The translations under genes were made by a program, and so were the position numbers. From contig JAFSUN010000001.1 of assembly GCA_017445225.1 (NCBI GenBank), positions 1 through 64,000 on the forward strand: 64,000 nt of DNA, given 5' to 3'. Below the pieces are notes generated by a model. That model was not told the origin of the DNA. It ran no database searches and worked only from the letters and a program-made list of their open reading frames with translations. Below, in pieces: positions 16,145-23,695 of this stretch (positions are counted from its first letter, which is position 1; the number at the start of each line of letters is the position of its first letter). Source of the stretch: Erysipelotrichaceae bacterium (GTDB lineage Bacteria; Bacillota_I; Bacilli_A; Erysipelotrichales; Erysipelotrichaceae).

Positions 16145-17314
16145 ATGGAGATCAGAATACCGGAAAAGGCCGTCATCGTCATGGTGGGCGCTTCCCAGAG
16201 CGGGAAGACAACCTTCATAAACAGACACTTCGCTGATGCCGAAGTTCTTTCTGCTTCCGGGGAACCGGTCTATGTCTGTAACAGCGACTTTGTCGTCTCT
16301 GACAGTGAAAACATCTCCAAGGCCGAAAGAAAAAAGCTGATTGCCATGGCCAAGAACTGCAATCTGCAGTCCATCGCCATCGTCCTCAATCTGCCAGAAG
16401 AAGTACTGTTGAGAAGAAACCGCGACAAATCCTGGCCCAAGGTGACCAACCGCGAGATCGTCAGTAAATCCAGCAGCGTCGCCTCCGTCCGAAACTATCT
16501 GAAATCCGAAGGCTTTGACCTGGTATTTGAATTCTTCAGTGAAGAAGAGATCGAAAACCTGACGGTGATCAGGGAAAAGCTCCCCTGCAACAAGGCCCAC
16601 CTGTCCGGCCCCTTTGACATCATCGGCGATGTGCACGGCTGTCATAATGAGCTGGAAAAGCTGCTGAAGAAACTCGGCTATCAGCCGGATGAAAACGGCG
16701 TCTACCGTCATCCGGAAGGACGCCTGGCGGTCTTTGTCGGTGACATGTGTGACAAGGGCACCCACAATGGCGAAGTATTGCTGACGATCGCTGACATGGT
16801 GGCTAACGGCAGTGCTCTGGCCGTCAAGGGCAATCACGATGACAAGCTCGCCCGCTATCTCAACGGCAGTGAGATCGAATTGAATGCCGGCATCAACCGG
16901 ACCATCGGTGAGATCAACCGCCTGAGCGAAGAAGAAAGAAACCGGATCCGGGACTTCCTGCTGACGCTGCCCTGCCATCTCATTCTGGATGAAGGCCGGC
17001 TGCTGGTCGTTCACGCCGCCATTAAGCCGGCGATGATCGGCAAGGATTCCCGGGCCGTCCGGGAGTTCTGCATGTACGGTGAGATCGACCGCGAATTCAA
17101 TGAATTCAACGTACCGACCCGGCTGTTCAGCTGGGCGGAAGAATACGATGGTGATACGCTGATCGTCTACGGTCATACTCCCAACTATACGCCCCGCTGG
17201 ATCAACCGGACTCTGTGCCTGGATACCGGTTGCGTGCTGGGAAACCGGCTGACCGCCCTGCGCTATCCGGAAATGAAGTTCAGTTACGTCAAGAGCCGCA
17301 AAAATTATCTGTAA
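16145..17314 (+). CDS. Polynucleotide kinase-phosphatase (Pnkp) relative lacking the ligase domain
   Basis: A 389-aa protein with the first two domains of bacterial Pnkp. Residues 1-155: a P-loop kinase with GASQSGKT at 15-22 and the Arg-rich lid LLRRNRDK near 90. It is about 26 residues shorter than usual between P-loop and lid, so the conserved SSDxxR and VDATN blocks are missing or eroded. Residues 160-389: a metallophosphoesterase with all signatures (DIIGDVHGC, VGDMCDKG, KGNHDDKL, VVHAA, VYGHTP, CLDTGC), closely following Pnkp. The ligase half (about 480 residues) is absent. The phosphatase should remove 2',3'-cyclic or 3' phosphates from RNA or DNA ends; kinase activity is doubtful. The ATG at 16145 follows GGGGAGA. 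Confidence 0.88.
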   Translation: MEIRIPEKAVIVMVGASQSGKTTFINRHFADAEVLSASGEPVYVCNSDFVVSDSENISKAERKKLIAMAKNCNLQSIAIVLNLPEEVLLRRNRDKSWPKVTNREIVSKSSSVASVRNYLKSEGFDLVFEFFSEEEIENLTVIREKLPCNKAHLSGPFDIIGDVHGCHNELEKLLKKLGYQPDENGVYRHPEGRLAVFVGDMCDKGTHNGEVLLTIADMVANGSALAVKGNHDDKLARYLNGSEIELNAGINRTIGEINRLSEEERNRIRDFLLTLPCHLILDEGRLLVVHAAIKPAMIGKDSRAVREFCMYGEIDREFNEFNVPTRLFSWAEEYDGDTLIVYGHTPNYTPRWINRTLCLDTGCVLGNRLTALRYPEMKFSYVKSRKNYL

Positions 17315-17326
17315 GACAACAATACC

Positions 17327-17350
17327 GTCCGGAAAGCATCCGGACTTTTT
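17327..17350 (+). terminator. Terminator of the Pnkp-like gene
   Basis: GTCCGG, loop of 7, CCGGAC, then TTTTT. Confidence 0.88.
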
Positions 17351-17437
17351 CATGCTCTGACCGACCATGGCATCGAGGGCTCAGTGCGAAGTCCTAATGA
17401 TTCCAGTCCTGGCAGCCCATCCCCGGGTAAGCCACAG

Positions 17438-17461
17438 GAAAACCCGGATACTTCCGGGTTT
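17438..17461 (-). terminator. Terminator of the PIN-like pair
   Basis: AACCCGGA pairs with TCCGGGTT. TTTT follows on the minus strand. Confidence 0.75.
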
Positions 17462-17768
17462 ATCTGGTTTCAGTTCTCTTAAATGAGGAGACGTGCATCT
17501 CATTGATGCCATCCAGGCTTACGGAGCGGACTCCGGCTTCCTGCCTGAGGTTCTCTGCCAGTTCTCTTAACTGTCTGAAAGAAAGCGTTCTGGCGGGAGA
17601 AAGCGAATAGATGGGACCGCTGTGATACTGGTATCTGACGGTCAGATCGTAGCGTTCCAGCAACTCTGAAATGTCGAATCCTTCTTCCGTGGCCATGTTG
17701 ATGCGATTGCTGGTGCGCAGCATCTTACTGCCGGGAACGGCATGCTTTCCGATCAACGGTCTGCTCAT
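17460..17768 (-). CDS. Small basic protein coupled to a PIN-like gene
   Basis: No family recognised. The protein has 102 aa. The basic N-terminus is MSRPLIGKHAVPGSKMLRTSNR, the middle is SELLERYDLTVRYQYHSGPIYSL, and a helix reads LSFRQLRELAENLRQEAGV. There is no signal peptide. Its ATG overlaps the stop of the PIN-like gene (ATGA), so the two proteins are made together and may interact. An antitoxin or substrate adaptor is possible, but toxin-antitoxin pairs usually have the antitoxin first and shorter, so I do not claim this. Confidence 0.65.
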   Translation of the reverse strand: MSRPLIGKHAVPGSKMLRTSNRINMATEEGFDISELLERYDLTVRYQYHSGPIYSLSPARTLSFRQLRELAENLRQEAGVRSVSLDGINEMHVSSFKRTETR

Positions 17769-18313
17769 CGGCCCTTCTTGTCCTTGATCATCGGCTTGAT
17801 CGACTTGTAGATCTCGCCGCCTCTGGTCGTTCCGTATTTCTTTACCAGGGCGTTGTTGATGCCCTGCTTGGTTTTATAATTGGCGATGATCTTCCTTACT
17901 TCTTCTTCCACGCTGTCACTGTTGATGAGAGCGGGATCAGCCGGAGCGGTATTGATCGGATGGACATTGGGTACGATGGAAACGGAGACGTTCTCCTTGT
18001 TCCAGAAGGATACCAGGCAGTTATAGCCCATGTCCTTGGTGACGATGCAGTACTGCTTGTCCATGCCCTTTTCGCCGATCATGTAGCCCAGATAGCTGAC
18101 CAGCTGGAAGTCCAGAGCGTTCTTGTGTCCGGTCTCTACCTTCTGATAGAGGATCGTTGCACTGGACTTGTTGATCTTTTCCATCATCTCAAAGGTGATG
18201 GTCTTGGAATTGTCGCTGTAGAAAACGTATACTTCATCGTTCTCCGTCAGCAGATCGATTCCCTTAAAACCGTCGCTTTTGACGTTTTCATAATCTACTA
18301 AATAATAACTCAT
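17765..18313 (-). CDS. PIN/NYN-like nuclease-fold protein
   Basis: A 182-aa protein. The N-terminal 120 residues have the NYN/PIN layout: YYLVDYENVKSDG (first metal Asp plus Asn), VFYSDNSKTI, ALDFQLVSYLGYMI (second acidic site) and CIVTKDMGYNCLVSFW (third). The C-terminal 55 residues form a basic helical tail with a repeated KKYGT-type turn (INNALVKKYGTTRGGEIYKSI), as in many Bacillota PIN_7-type proteins. The four-acid set suggests a metal-dependent RNase, though the substrate is unknown. AGGAAAA precedes the ATG. It forms a translationally coupled pair with the 102-aa protein. Confidence 0.8.
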   Translation of the reverse strand: MSYYLVDYENVKSDGFKGIDLLTENDEVYVFYSDNSKTITFEMMEKINKSSATILYQKVETGHKNALDFQLVSYLGYMIGEKGMDKQYCIVTKDMGYNCLVSFWNKENVSVSIVPNVHPINTAPADPALINSDSVEEEVRKIIANYKTKQGINNALVKKYGTTRGGEIYKSIKPMIKDKKGR

Positions 18314-18353
18314 TTTTCCTGTTGCCCCTTGCGGGCCCTTTCATGCGGTCAGT

Positions 18354-19178
18354 TCATTTGTCGTAGTCTTCCAGGAAGGAATGATATTGACCTTCGCTTT
18401 TCCAGCCGGGAAAGGTTTCCAGGCAGACCTTATGCAGGCTGTTAAAGATACTCTTCTCAATATCCGGGTTATCTTCCCGCAAACGGCGCAGAAGTTCCTT
18501 GATTTCCTTGCGTTTAGAGTAACTTCTACCCTCGTAGTCCAGCTCTGAAAGCTGCGAAAAACGGCAGCTGCAGGGTATGAATTCCAGTCCGTTGAATTCA
18601 GCCCAGCTGATGATGTCTTCTTCGTGAATGAGGTACATGGGCCTGACCAGTTCCATTCCCTCATAGTTATCACTGTGCCGCTTGGGAATCATCGCTTCCA
18701 GCTTGGAAGCGTAGAACATGCCTAACAGCGTCGTTTCAATGACGTCGTTATAGTGATGTCCCAGGGCGATCTTATTGCACCCAAGATCCCTGGCCTTCCT
18801 GTAAAGGCAGCCGCGACGCATCTTGGCGCAGAGATAACACATCTTTCCGGAGTAACTGTCGGTGATCTCAAAGATGTCGCTGGAGAAGATCTCGGCATCA
18901 AGATCCAGCAATGACAGATTACTCTCGATCCTTTCTCTGGTTTTGGGACCGTAACCGGGGTCCATGACCAGATTCCTTACTTCAATTTTCTTTTCCCCGT
19001 ATTCAGCATAGAGCTGAAACAGCAGCGCCATCAGCATTGAATCCTTGCCGCCGGAGATGCAGACAGCTACCCGGTCACCGTCACTTAACAGCTGGTAGCG
19101 GTCAATGGCCTTCACAAAGTTACCCCACAGTGTGTGCCTGTACTCACCGGTCAGCGTCTTTCTGATCGCGTTCTCCAT
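18354..19178 (-). CDS. TtcA/TilS-like ATP-pyrophosphatase, tRNA thiolation type
   Basis: A 274-aa N-type ATP-pyrophosphatase of the TtcA group. The PP-loop is VAVCISGGKDSMLMALLF near residue 40. The CYLCAKMRRGCLY motif and the later CSCRF pair supply cysteines for an iron-sulfur cluster or thiol transfer, and GHHYNDVIETTLL is the family signature. TtcA makes 2-thiocytidine at position 32 of tRNAs; this branch is close but could thiolate another base. The start ATG lies one base after the stop of mtnN (TAAGATG), so expression is by coupling. No strong ribosome site of its own. Confidence 0.85.
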   Translation of the reverse strand: MENAIRKTLTGEYRHTLWGNFVKAIDRYQLLSDGDRVAVCISGGKDSMLMALLFQLYAEYGEKKIEVRNLVMDPGYGPKTRERIESNLSLLDLDAEIFSSDIFEITDSYSGKMCYLCAKMRRGCLYRKARDLGCNKIALGHHYNDVIETTLLGMFYASKLEAMIPKRHSDNYEGMELVRPMYLIHEEDIISWAEFNGLEFIPCSCRFSQLSELDYEGRSYSKRKEIKELLRRLREDNPDIEKSIFNSLHKVCLETFPGWKSEGQYHSFLEDYDK

Positions 19179-19179
19179 C

Positions 19180-19878
19180 TTATGATTCCATCTGCTTCAG
19201 CATGTCCAGAACAATGGCCGTGCTGTTGGCGGCCGCGAGCTTTACGAACTGTTCAAAGCTCATGCTTCCTTCCTCGTCAGCCTTGTCGGAAATGGCTCTG
19301 ATGATCACAAAGGGAACATGATTAAGCCAGCAGCACTGACCGATCGCAGCCCCTTCCATCTCAGCACAGTCACCGGAAAACTCCCTGATGATGGCCTGTT
19401 TTACGGCCTGTGAGGAGACAAACTGATCACCGCTGCAGATCCTTCCGCACCGGTAATTGATGCCGCTGGCGGCATTTACAACCGCGTGGCAGGCTTTTTC
19501 GATCAGCTGCGGATCAGCTTCAAAACCGATACGCCCGGCAAAGATCTCGCCCTTTCTATCTCCCAGGGCACTGGTATCGAAATCGTGATGGACGACGTCG
19601 CGGGAAATGACGACATCGCCGATGTTCAGTTCATCATTAAGAGAACCGGCTGCTCCGGTATTGATGACCTGCGTTACCGCAAATTCATCGATCAGGATCT
19701 GGGCACACAGGGCGGCATTTACCTTGCCGACCCCGCACTTGACGACGACCACCTGCCGGCCGTGAATGTTTCCCTGGTGAAAGACCATGGTAGCCTTCTC
19801 CACGGTTCTCTCTTCATTTAACTGCGCCAGAAGTCCCTGAACTTCCGATTCCATGGCTCCGATGATACCAGTTTTCAT
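19180..19878 (-). CDS. mtnN: 5'-methylthioadenosine/S-adenosylhomocysteine nucleosidase
   Basis: A 232-aa nucleosidase that removes adenine from MTA and SAH in methionine recycling and autoinducer-2 precursor formation. Family marks: TGIIGAMESEVQGLL at the N-terminus with the catalytic Glu, INTGAAGSLN, EMEGAAIGQCC with the ribose-binding Glu-Met-Glu, and IRAISDKADEE with the catalytic Asp. Length is normal. GAGGGAGAAG stands before the ATG. It is the first gene of a pair with the TtcA-like gene. Both deal with sulfur or SAM products, a loose functional link. Confidence 0.93.
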   Translation of the reverse strand: MKTGIIGAMESEVQGLLAQLNEERTVEKATMVFHQGNIHGRQVVVVKCGVGKVNAALCAQILIDEFAVTQVINTGAAGSLNDELNIGDVVISRDVVHHDFDTSALGDRKGEIFAGRIGFEADPQLIEKACHAVVNAASGINYRCGRICSGDQFVSSQAVKQAIIREFSGDCAEMEGAAIGQCCWLNHVPFVIIRAISDKADEEGSMSFEQFVKLAAANSTAIVLDMLKQMES

Positions 19879-19902
19879 ACTCTTCTCCCTCGCAATATGC
19901 GC

Positions 19903-21123
19903 CTATGATTTCTTCCCCTTGTCAACGGCGCGGTCAACTCTTCTGATGATGAAATAGATGATTATGCAGGCGCAGAACAGCAGCATGACCATCGGGAAAC
20001 CGAACAGGATCAGACGGTCAAACTTCCACCTTTCCGTCTGGACCAGCAGCAGAACGAACCACAGGACGCTCATGACCAGCGCGACGGCCATGACGATCAG
20101 GTTCTCGGTCCGGTAATCACGCAGGTTGATGCCCCGGTTCAGATAGACGACCTTCTCCACCGGTTTTGTTACCGTAACGGTACTGACCGGTTCTTCTTCG
20201 GCCTCTTCAACCATGATCGGCAGATCGAGCGTCTGGGTATCAACGGTCACATCGGTTACGAAATGATCGTACTGATCAGCTGGCATGACATCCTCTTCGA
20301 CCTCATCGAGAGCTTCCAGCGCCATGTAGCTGCCGGCTGAACTTTCATCCTCTGTTTCCGGCTGCGGCGGATACTCATCAAACATGCTGCTGAGACGGAA
20401 CTCCTCTTCCTTCTCTTCAGGCAGCTGAGCGATCTCATTGACGGCATAGTAATCGGATTCAGGCTCGGGCTGTTCTTCGCGGAAGATGCTGGTGAGCTGG
20501 AATTCTTCTTCCGTTTCCGGTGGTTGCTGATCAAGGGTTTCCAGGGCAGCGAAAGCGACTGTTTCTTCCTCGTTCAGATCCCCTTCCGGCTCAAAAGCGA
20601 AAAGATCCTCGCTTTCCGGCTGCGGCTGTTCATCTGAAAGGATGGGTTCCTGCGGTTCAGCGGTATCCGGAAGAGTTTCTTCCTCCGGTTCCCCCTGCCA
20701 GCCCAGCAGATAAGCCGGGTTTACCTTCAGGGCAGCGGCGATCCTTTCAACCTTTTCCAGGGAGGGTTTTGAGCCCTTCTTCAGGTAATTGACCAGCGTC
20801 TTGCGGGGTACACCGCATTCATCAGCCAGTTCCGTCAGATCCCAGTTCTGTTCTCTGACAGTTTCGGAAAGGATCCGGTCAAAGGATCTTTCGGAAGCCT
20901 TCAGCGGCCGGCTGTCATCACCATAGCCCATCAGATAGGCCGGATTGGTCTTCAGGCAGCGGCTGATGGCCAACAGACGGTCGGCGGAGGGCCGGCGCTC
21001 AGAGGCTGAATACAGGTTTAAAGCACCGGGCTTTAGCCCGGCCTGCTGTTCCAGTTGCTGAGATGTCAGGTTGCGGTCAGCCAGCAGCTGACCTACCCTG
21101 GTAATGAACACGTCGTCCTTCAA
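19903..21123 (-). CDS. Membrane-bound protein with two XRE-type HTH domains and acidic repeats
   Basis: A 406-aa protein of unusual layout. Residues 1-65 and 75-140 are two Cro/C1-type helix-turn-helix domains; each ends in a similar NPAYLMGYGD or NPAYLLGWQG stretch, so they arose by duplication. Residues 145-325 are a very acidic Glu/Pro/Gln-rich linker. It carries repeated motifs: EEEFQLTSIF and EEEFRLSSMF, FAALETLD and YMALEALD, and QPEPES-like runs. Two membrane helices follow at about 340-365 and 372-395, then a short basic tail. It is probably a membrane-attached DNA-binding sensor or nucleoid/division-linked regulator. Its targets are unknown. I know no family with exactly this layout. 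Confidence 0.82.
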   Translation of the reverse strand: MKDDVFITRVGQLLADRNLTSQQLEQQAGLKPGALNLYSASERRPSADRLLAISRCLKTNPAYLMGYGDDSRPLKASERSFDRILSETVREQNWDLTELADECGVPRKTLVNYLKKGSKPSLEKVERIAAALKVNPAYLLGWQGEPEEETLPDTAEPQEPILSDEQPQPESEDLFAFEPEGDLNEEETVAFAALETLDQQPPETEEEFQLTSIFREEQPEPESDYYAVNEIAQLPEEKEEEFRLSSMFDEYPPQPETEDESSAGSYMALEALDEVEEDVMPADQYDHFVTDVTVDTQTLDLPIMVEEAEEEPVSTVTVTKPVEKVVYLNRGINLRDYRTENLIVMAVALVMSVLWFVLLLVQTERWKFDRLILFGFPMVMLLFCACIIIYFIIRRVDRAVDKGKKS

Positions 21124-21181
21124 AACAGATTACCTCACGATTACGTTATAGATTATAACAGAATAATGCTCAAATAGTAAT

Positions 21182-21209
21182 GAAAGCCAAGTTTTTACGC
21201 CTGGCTTTC
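21182..21209 (-). terminator. Terminator overlapping the ytvI-like stop codon
   Basis: GAAAGCCA pairs with TGGCTTTC. One arm overlaps the last codons of the gene. The following sequence is only moderately T-rich. Confidence 0.5.
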
Positions 21210-22226
21210 TTCAGTTAGTTTTTGTCTGCCGTCATCTTCGGCTGAATTAAGCTCCTGCTGATACATGATGAAGGCTGCGATCAGCGGGAATCCCATCATG
21301 CCCGGCAAGCCGAACAGATCGAGACCGACGACCATGGAGATCAGTGAGACGATCGGCGAAATGCCGAGTTCCTTGCCGACGATCATCGGTTCCACATACT
21401 GTCTGACCACCGTGATCACGATGTAGAGTACCAGCAGTCCGATACCGATGACAAAGTGGGAAGTGACCAGGCTGATGATCGCCCAGGGGATCAGGACCGT
21501 ACCGGTTCCCAAAATCGGCATGATGTCCACGATGGAAGTCAGAATTGACAGTAACAGCGCATTGGGTATCCTCAGAATGATCAGGCCGATGAAGACCTCG
21601 GCGGCCGTCAGGGCCATGATCTTGGCGTAGGCCACGATCACGATGCTCAGCTTGCCGGTGCAGAACGAAGTCAGGGTTGAGAAGTGTCTTTCGAAGAAAC
21701 TCCAGACCCGCTCATAGTCGGCGGTAAAGTAGAATGACGATACGATGAAGATCGTGATCCACATTACCACATTAGGAAGTGAGAACACCGCACTGCTGAT
21801 CATGCTTACCAGATAGGATCCCAGCGAGCTGACAGCGGTCTTGGCAAAGTCCAAGGCCGTTTCCAGGGAGGTTCTGACGATCTCGACGTCGAGAGTCTCG
21901 GCGAAATGGGCCAGCTGGTTATAGATGTCATTGATAAGCGGCTCAATGCTGTTGCGGTAGAACGCCGGAACGGTCGCAATCAGATTCTGTATGGAACTGA
22001 TCAGCGTAATGATGATGATGGTCAGCAGGATCCCCAGCGTAATGTAGATGATCACCAGCATCCAGGTCGACTGGTTCTTGGTGATCTTGTGGGAAAGCGT
22101 TGACACCAGAAAGCCCAGCAGGAACGGAACGAAGATGGGAAGCATGTACTTGAATCCCACATAGGTTATCACGAGCCAGCAGGCAGTATATAGACAGTTA
22201 ATGACGAACTCTTTCTTTTTTTCCAT
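21195..22226 (-). CDS. AI-2E family transporter (YtvI-like)
   Basis: A 343-aa integral membrane protein with about seven hydrophobic segments and the family order: N-terminal pair (LVITYVGFKYMLPIFVPFLLG), long soluble loop, then FFERHFSTLTSF, IVDIMPILGTG and the C-terminal EPMIVGKELGISPIVSLISM. AI-2E family members export diverse small molecules or act as Na/H antiporters. Start: ATG at 22226 or 22232. TATAAT sits directly before the 22232 ATG, so a message from this box would begin near the start codon with no ribosome site. Confidence 0.88.
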   Translation of the reverse strand: MEKKKEFVINCLYTACWLVITYVGFKYMLPIFVPFLLGFLVSTLSHKITKNQSTWMLVIIYITLGILLTIIIITLISSIQNLIATVPAFYRNSIEPLINDIYNQLAHFAETLDVEIVRTSLETALDFAKTAVSSLGSYLVSMISSAVFSLPNVVMWITIFIVSSFYFTADYERVWSFFERHFSTLTSFCTGKLSIVIVAYAKIMALTAAEVFIGLIILRIPNALLLSILTSIVDIMPILGTGTVLIPWAIISLVTSHFVIGIGLLVLYIVITVVRQYVEPMIVGKELGISPIVSLISMVVGLDLFGLPGMMGFPLIAAFIMYQQELNSAEDDGRQKLTEESQA

Positions 22227-22275
22227 GCTCATATTATAACACTTTGTCGGAAAAAACTTTTTAAGATTAACTTAA

Positions 22276-22926
22276 TTACAGACCTAATTCCTTCTTAACT
22301 CTTTCGATGGCCAGACGCGGAGAAGTCAGAACCGGCTTCTGCGGATTCTTTAATAACGGAAGAATGGCGGTCATGGAGCCCTGAGCGAGAACGACGACGT
22401 CATTTTCACTTTCAGCCTTCTCGATGGCCTTGATGACCAGTTCGTTGTGTCTGTTGACATCACCCTTCATCAGGATGTCGAGAGCACCGTCGACCAGATA
22501 GCGGTTGACCGTCACCTGCTTGCCGGCCGCCTGCGCCTTGCGGGCAACGAGATTGCAGCTGGGAGAAACGGTGGATGCAACCGTAGCGACAACACCGATC
22601 CTCTCTCCGAGTTCCACGGCCTTCTCGGCCATGGCTTCGTCGATCTTCAGAGTCTTGCAGCAGGCCTGCTGCTTGGCGATGTCGAAGGCTTCGCCGACGG
22701 ATGAACACTGATTGAAGATCAGATCGGGTTTCAGGGTATTGGCCACCTGAACGTAACTGCACATTCTGCTGATGATCTGCGGGTTAATGTGACCGACAGT
22801 CTTGACTTCTTCCAGCAGTGAATCATCGATGATGTTGACAAGTTCAACGGACGGAATGATCTCCTTGCACAGAGCTTTCAGATCATTAAGGGATACCGGG
22901 CTGGTATGGATCATTACAACTTTCAT
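22276..22926 (-). CDS. Aspartate/glutamate racemase superfamily protein
   Basis: A 216-aa cytoplasmic protein of the Asp/Glu/hydantoin racemase fold. The two halves carry the expected Cys sites: NQCSSVGEAFD near residue 70 and, in place of the second Cys, VVLAQGSMTAILPLL near 180, which has Ser/Met. IGVVATVASTVSP marks the middle. Lack of the second cysteine suggests a lyase/decarboxylase-like or non-racemising member rather than a two-base racemase. The ATG at 22926 follows GGAGGAG; the upstream in-frame start at 22980 is not supported. It is a single gene divergent from hsp20. Confidence 0.8.
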   Translation of the reverse strand: MKVVMIHTSPVSLNDLKALCKEIIPSVELVNIIDDSLLEEVKTVGHINPQIISRMCSYVQVANTLKPDLIFNQCSSVGEAFDIAKQQACCKTLKIDEAMAEKAVELGERIGVVATVASTVSPSCNLVARKAQAAGKQVTVNRYLVDGALDILMKGDVNRHNELVIKAIEKAESENDVVVLAQGSMTAILPLLKNPQKPVLTSPRLAIERVKKELGL

Positions 22927-23072
22927 ATACAAATCTCCTCCAACTAATTTTACTATAAAGATGCTCTTTTTCACACACATTTCACATTCAGATGTTTAAA
23001 TAAAATCGAAGAAAAGAGATACAATAATCGGCCAAACAATTATTATAATATTCTTCATAAGTTAACTCTCTT

Positions 23073-23113
23073 TATGTACAAAAGGTCCTCATCATCAGGG
23101 ACCTTTTGTATTA
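23073..23113. terminator. Unassigned strong hairpin between divergent promoters
   Basis: ACAAAAGGTCC pairs perfectly with GGACCTTTTGT around a loop containing CATCATCAG, followed on the plus strand by an AT-rich tail. No gene ends here, since both neighbours point away. It may end a short plus-strand transcript starting near 23040-23060. Confidence 0.4.
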
Positions 23114-23126
23114 TTATCATACAATT

Positions 23127-23153
23127 TTAGCACTTAGGTGTTGACAGTGCTAA
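23127..23153 (+). promoter_or_regulatory. CIRCE operator 1 (HrcA site) over the -35 box
   Basis: TTAGCACTT, 9 nt, CAGTGCTAA. It matches the CIRCE inverted repeat with one changed arm base and overlaps the -35 box TTGACA (23141-23146) of the hsp20 promoter. Confidence 0.88.
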
Positions 23154-23168
23154 AAACTGTGATATAGT
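23141..23168 (+). promoter_or_regulatory. hsp20 promoter
   Basis: TTGACA, 16-bp spacer, TATAGT (23163-23168). It lies between the two CIRCE copies, with the -35 inside the first. Confidence 0.8.
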
Positions 23169-23172
23169 ATTA

Positions 23173-23199
23173 TTAGCACTTAGATAACATGAGTGCTAA
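23173..23199 (+). promoter_or_regulatory. CIRCE operator 2 (HrcA site) at the transcript start
   Basis: TTAGCACTT, 9 nt, GAGTGCTAA, close to the classical CIRCE consensus. It lies just downstream of the -10 box and 7 nt before the GGAGG of hsp20. Confidence 0.92.
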
Positions 23200-23219
23200 A
23201 CAAATGGAGGTGTGATACT

Positions 23220-23648
23220 ATGTTAAACTATTACTTAAGACCTAGAAATGAACGCAACAGCGAAAGAAACTTCTGGAATGAATTCCTTGCCCCTGTTTTC
23301 TTCAATGATGGTATCACCGGCATGAAAACCGACATTACTGAAAATGAAGATGAATACATCCTTGACATTGAATTACCTGGCCTGAACAAGGAAGATGTCA
23401 AGATCGCTCTCGATGACGGCAATCTGACCGTCACCGCTACCCGCAACAGCAACAGGGAAGAAAAGGATGACAATCGCAACTACATCCGCAGAGAACGTTA
23501 TTACGGATCAACTTCCAGAAGCTGGTATGTCGGCAACATCGACCGCAACCTCATCAAGGCTTCCTTCAACAATGGAATCCTGACTGTTAAGGTCCCGAAG
23601 GAAGAGATGAAGACGGCTGAGGAAGAAAAGTTCATTACCATCGAATAA
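23220..23648 (+). CDS. hsp20: Hsp20 small heat-shock protein
   Basis: A 142-aa ATP-independent chaperone that holds unfolding proteins. The N-terminal arm reads YYLRPRNERNSERNFWNEF. The alpha-crystallin domain starts near residue 40 with MKTDITENEDEYILDIELPG and closes with FNNGILTVKVPKEE, the family's A-x-x-x-GVL-type motif. The C-terminus is short and lacks a clear I-x-I tail. The ATG at 23220 follows GGAGG. Two CIRCE operators flank its promoter, so heat control by HrcA is very likely; hrcA is not in this window. The terminator at 23664 closes the unit. Confidence 0.95.
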   Translation: MLNYYLRPRNERNSERNFWNEFLAPVFFNDGITGMKTDITENEDEYILDIELPGLNKEDVKIALDDGNLTVTATRNSNREEKDDNRNYIRRERYYGSTSRSWYVGNIDRNLIKASFNNGILTVKVPKEEMKTAEEEKFITIE

Positions 23649-23663
23649 CGGAATGATCTCCCG

Positions 23664-23695
23664 AAAAAAAGGTGTCTGATTGACACCTTTTCTTG
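23664..23695. terminator. Bidirectional terminator hsp20/lipoprotein
   Basis: AAAGGTGTC, loop, GACACCTTT, with A-run before and T-rich sequence after. Confidence 0.85.

Noticed and set aside
16142-17368. A 408-codon open frame antisense to the Pnkp-like gene
   Set aside because: Long antisense frames are frequent here (also 13063-14133, 35713-36732 and 61964-63052) because C/G-ending codons in the real genes leave few stops on the other strand. None has a ribosome site, a recognisable domain or sensible composition.
17460-18313. A classical type II toxin-antitoxin module
   Set aside because: The PIN-like gene comes first and the partner shows no antitoxin DNA-binding domain; the order and sizes do not fit known modules.
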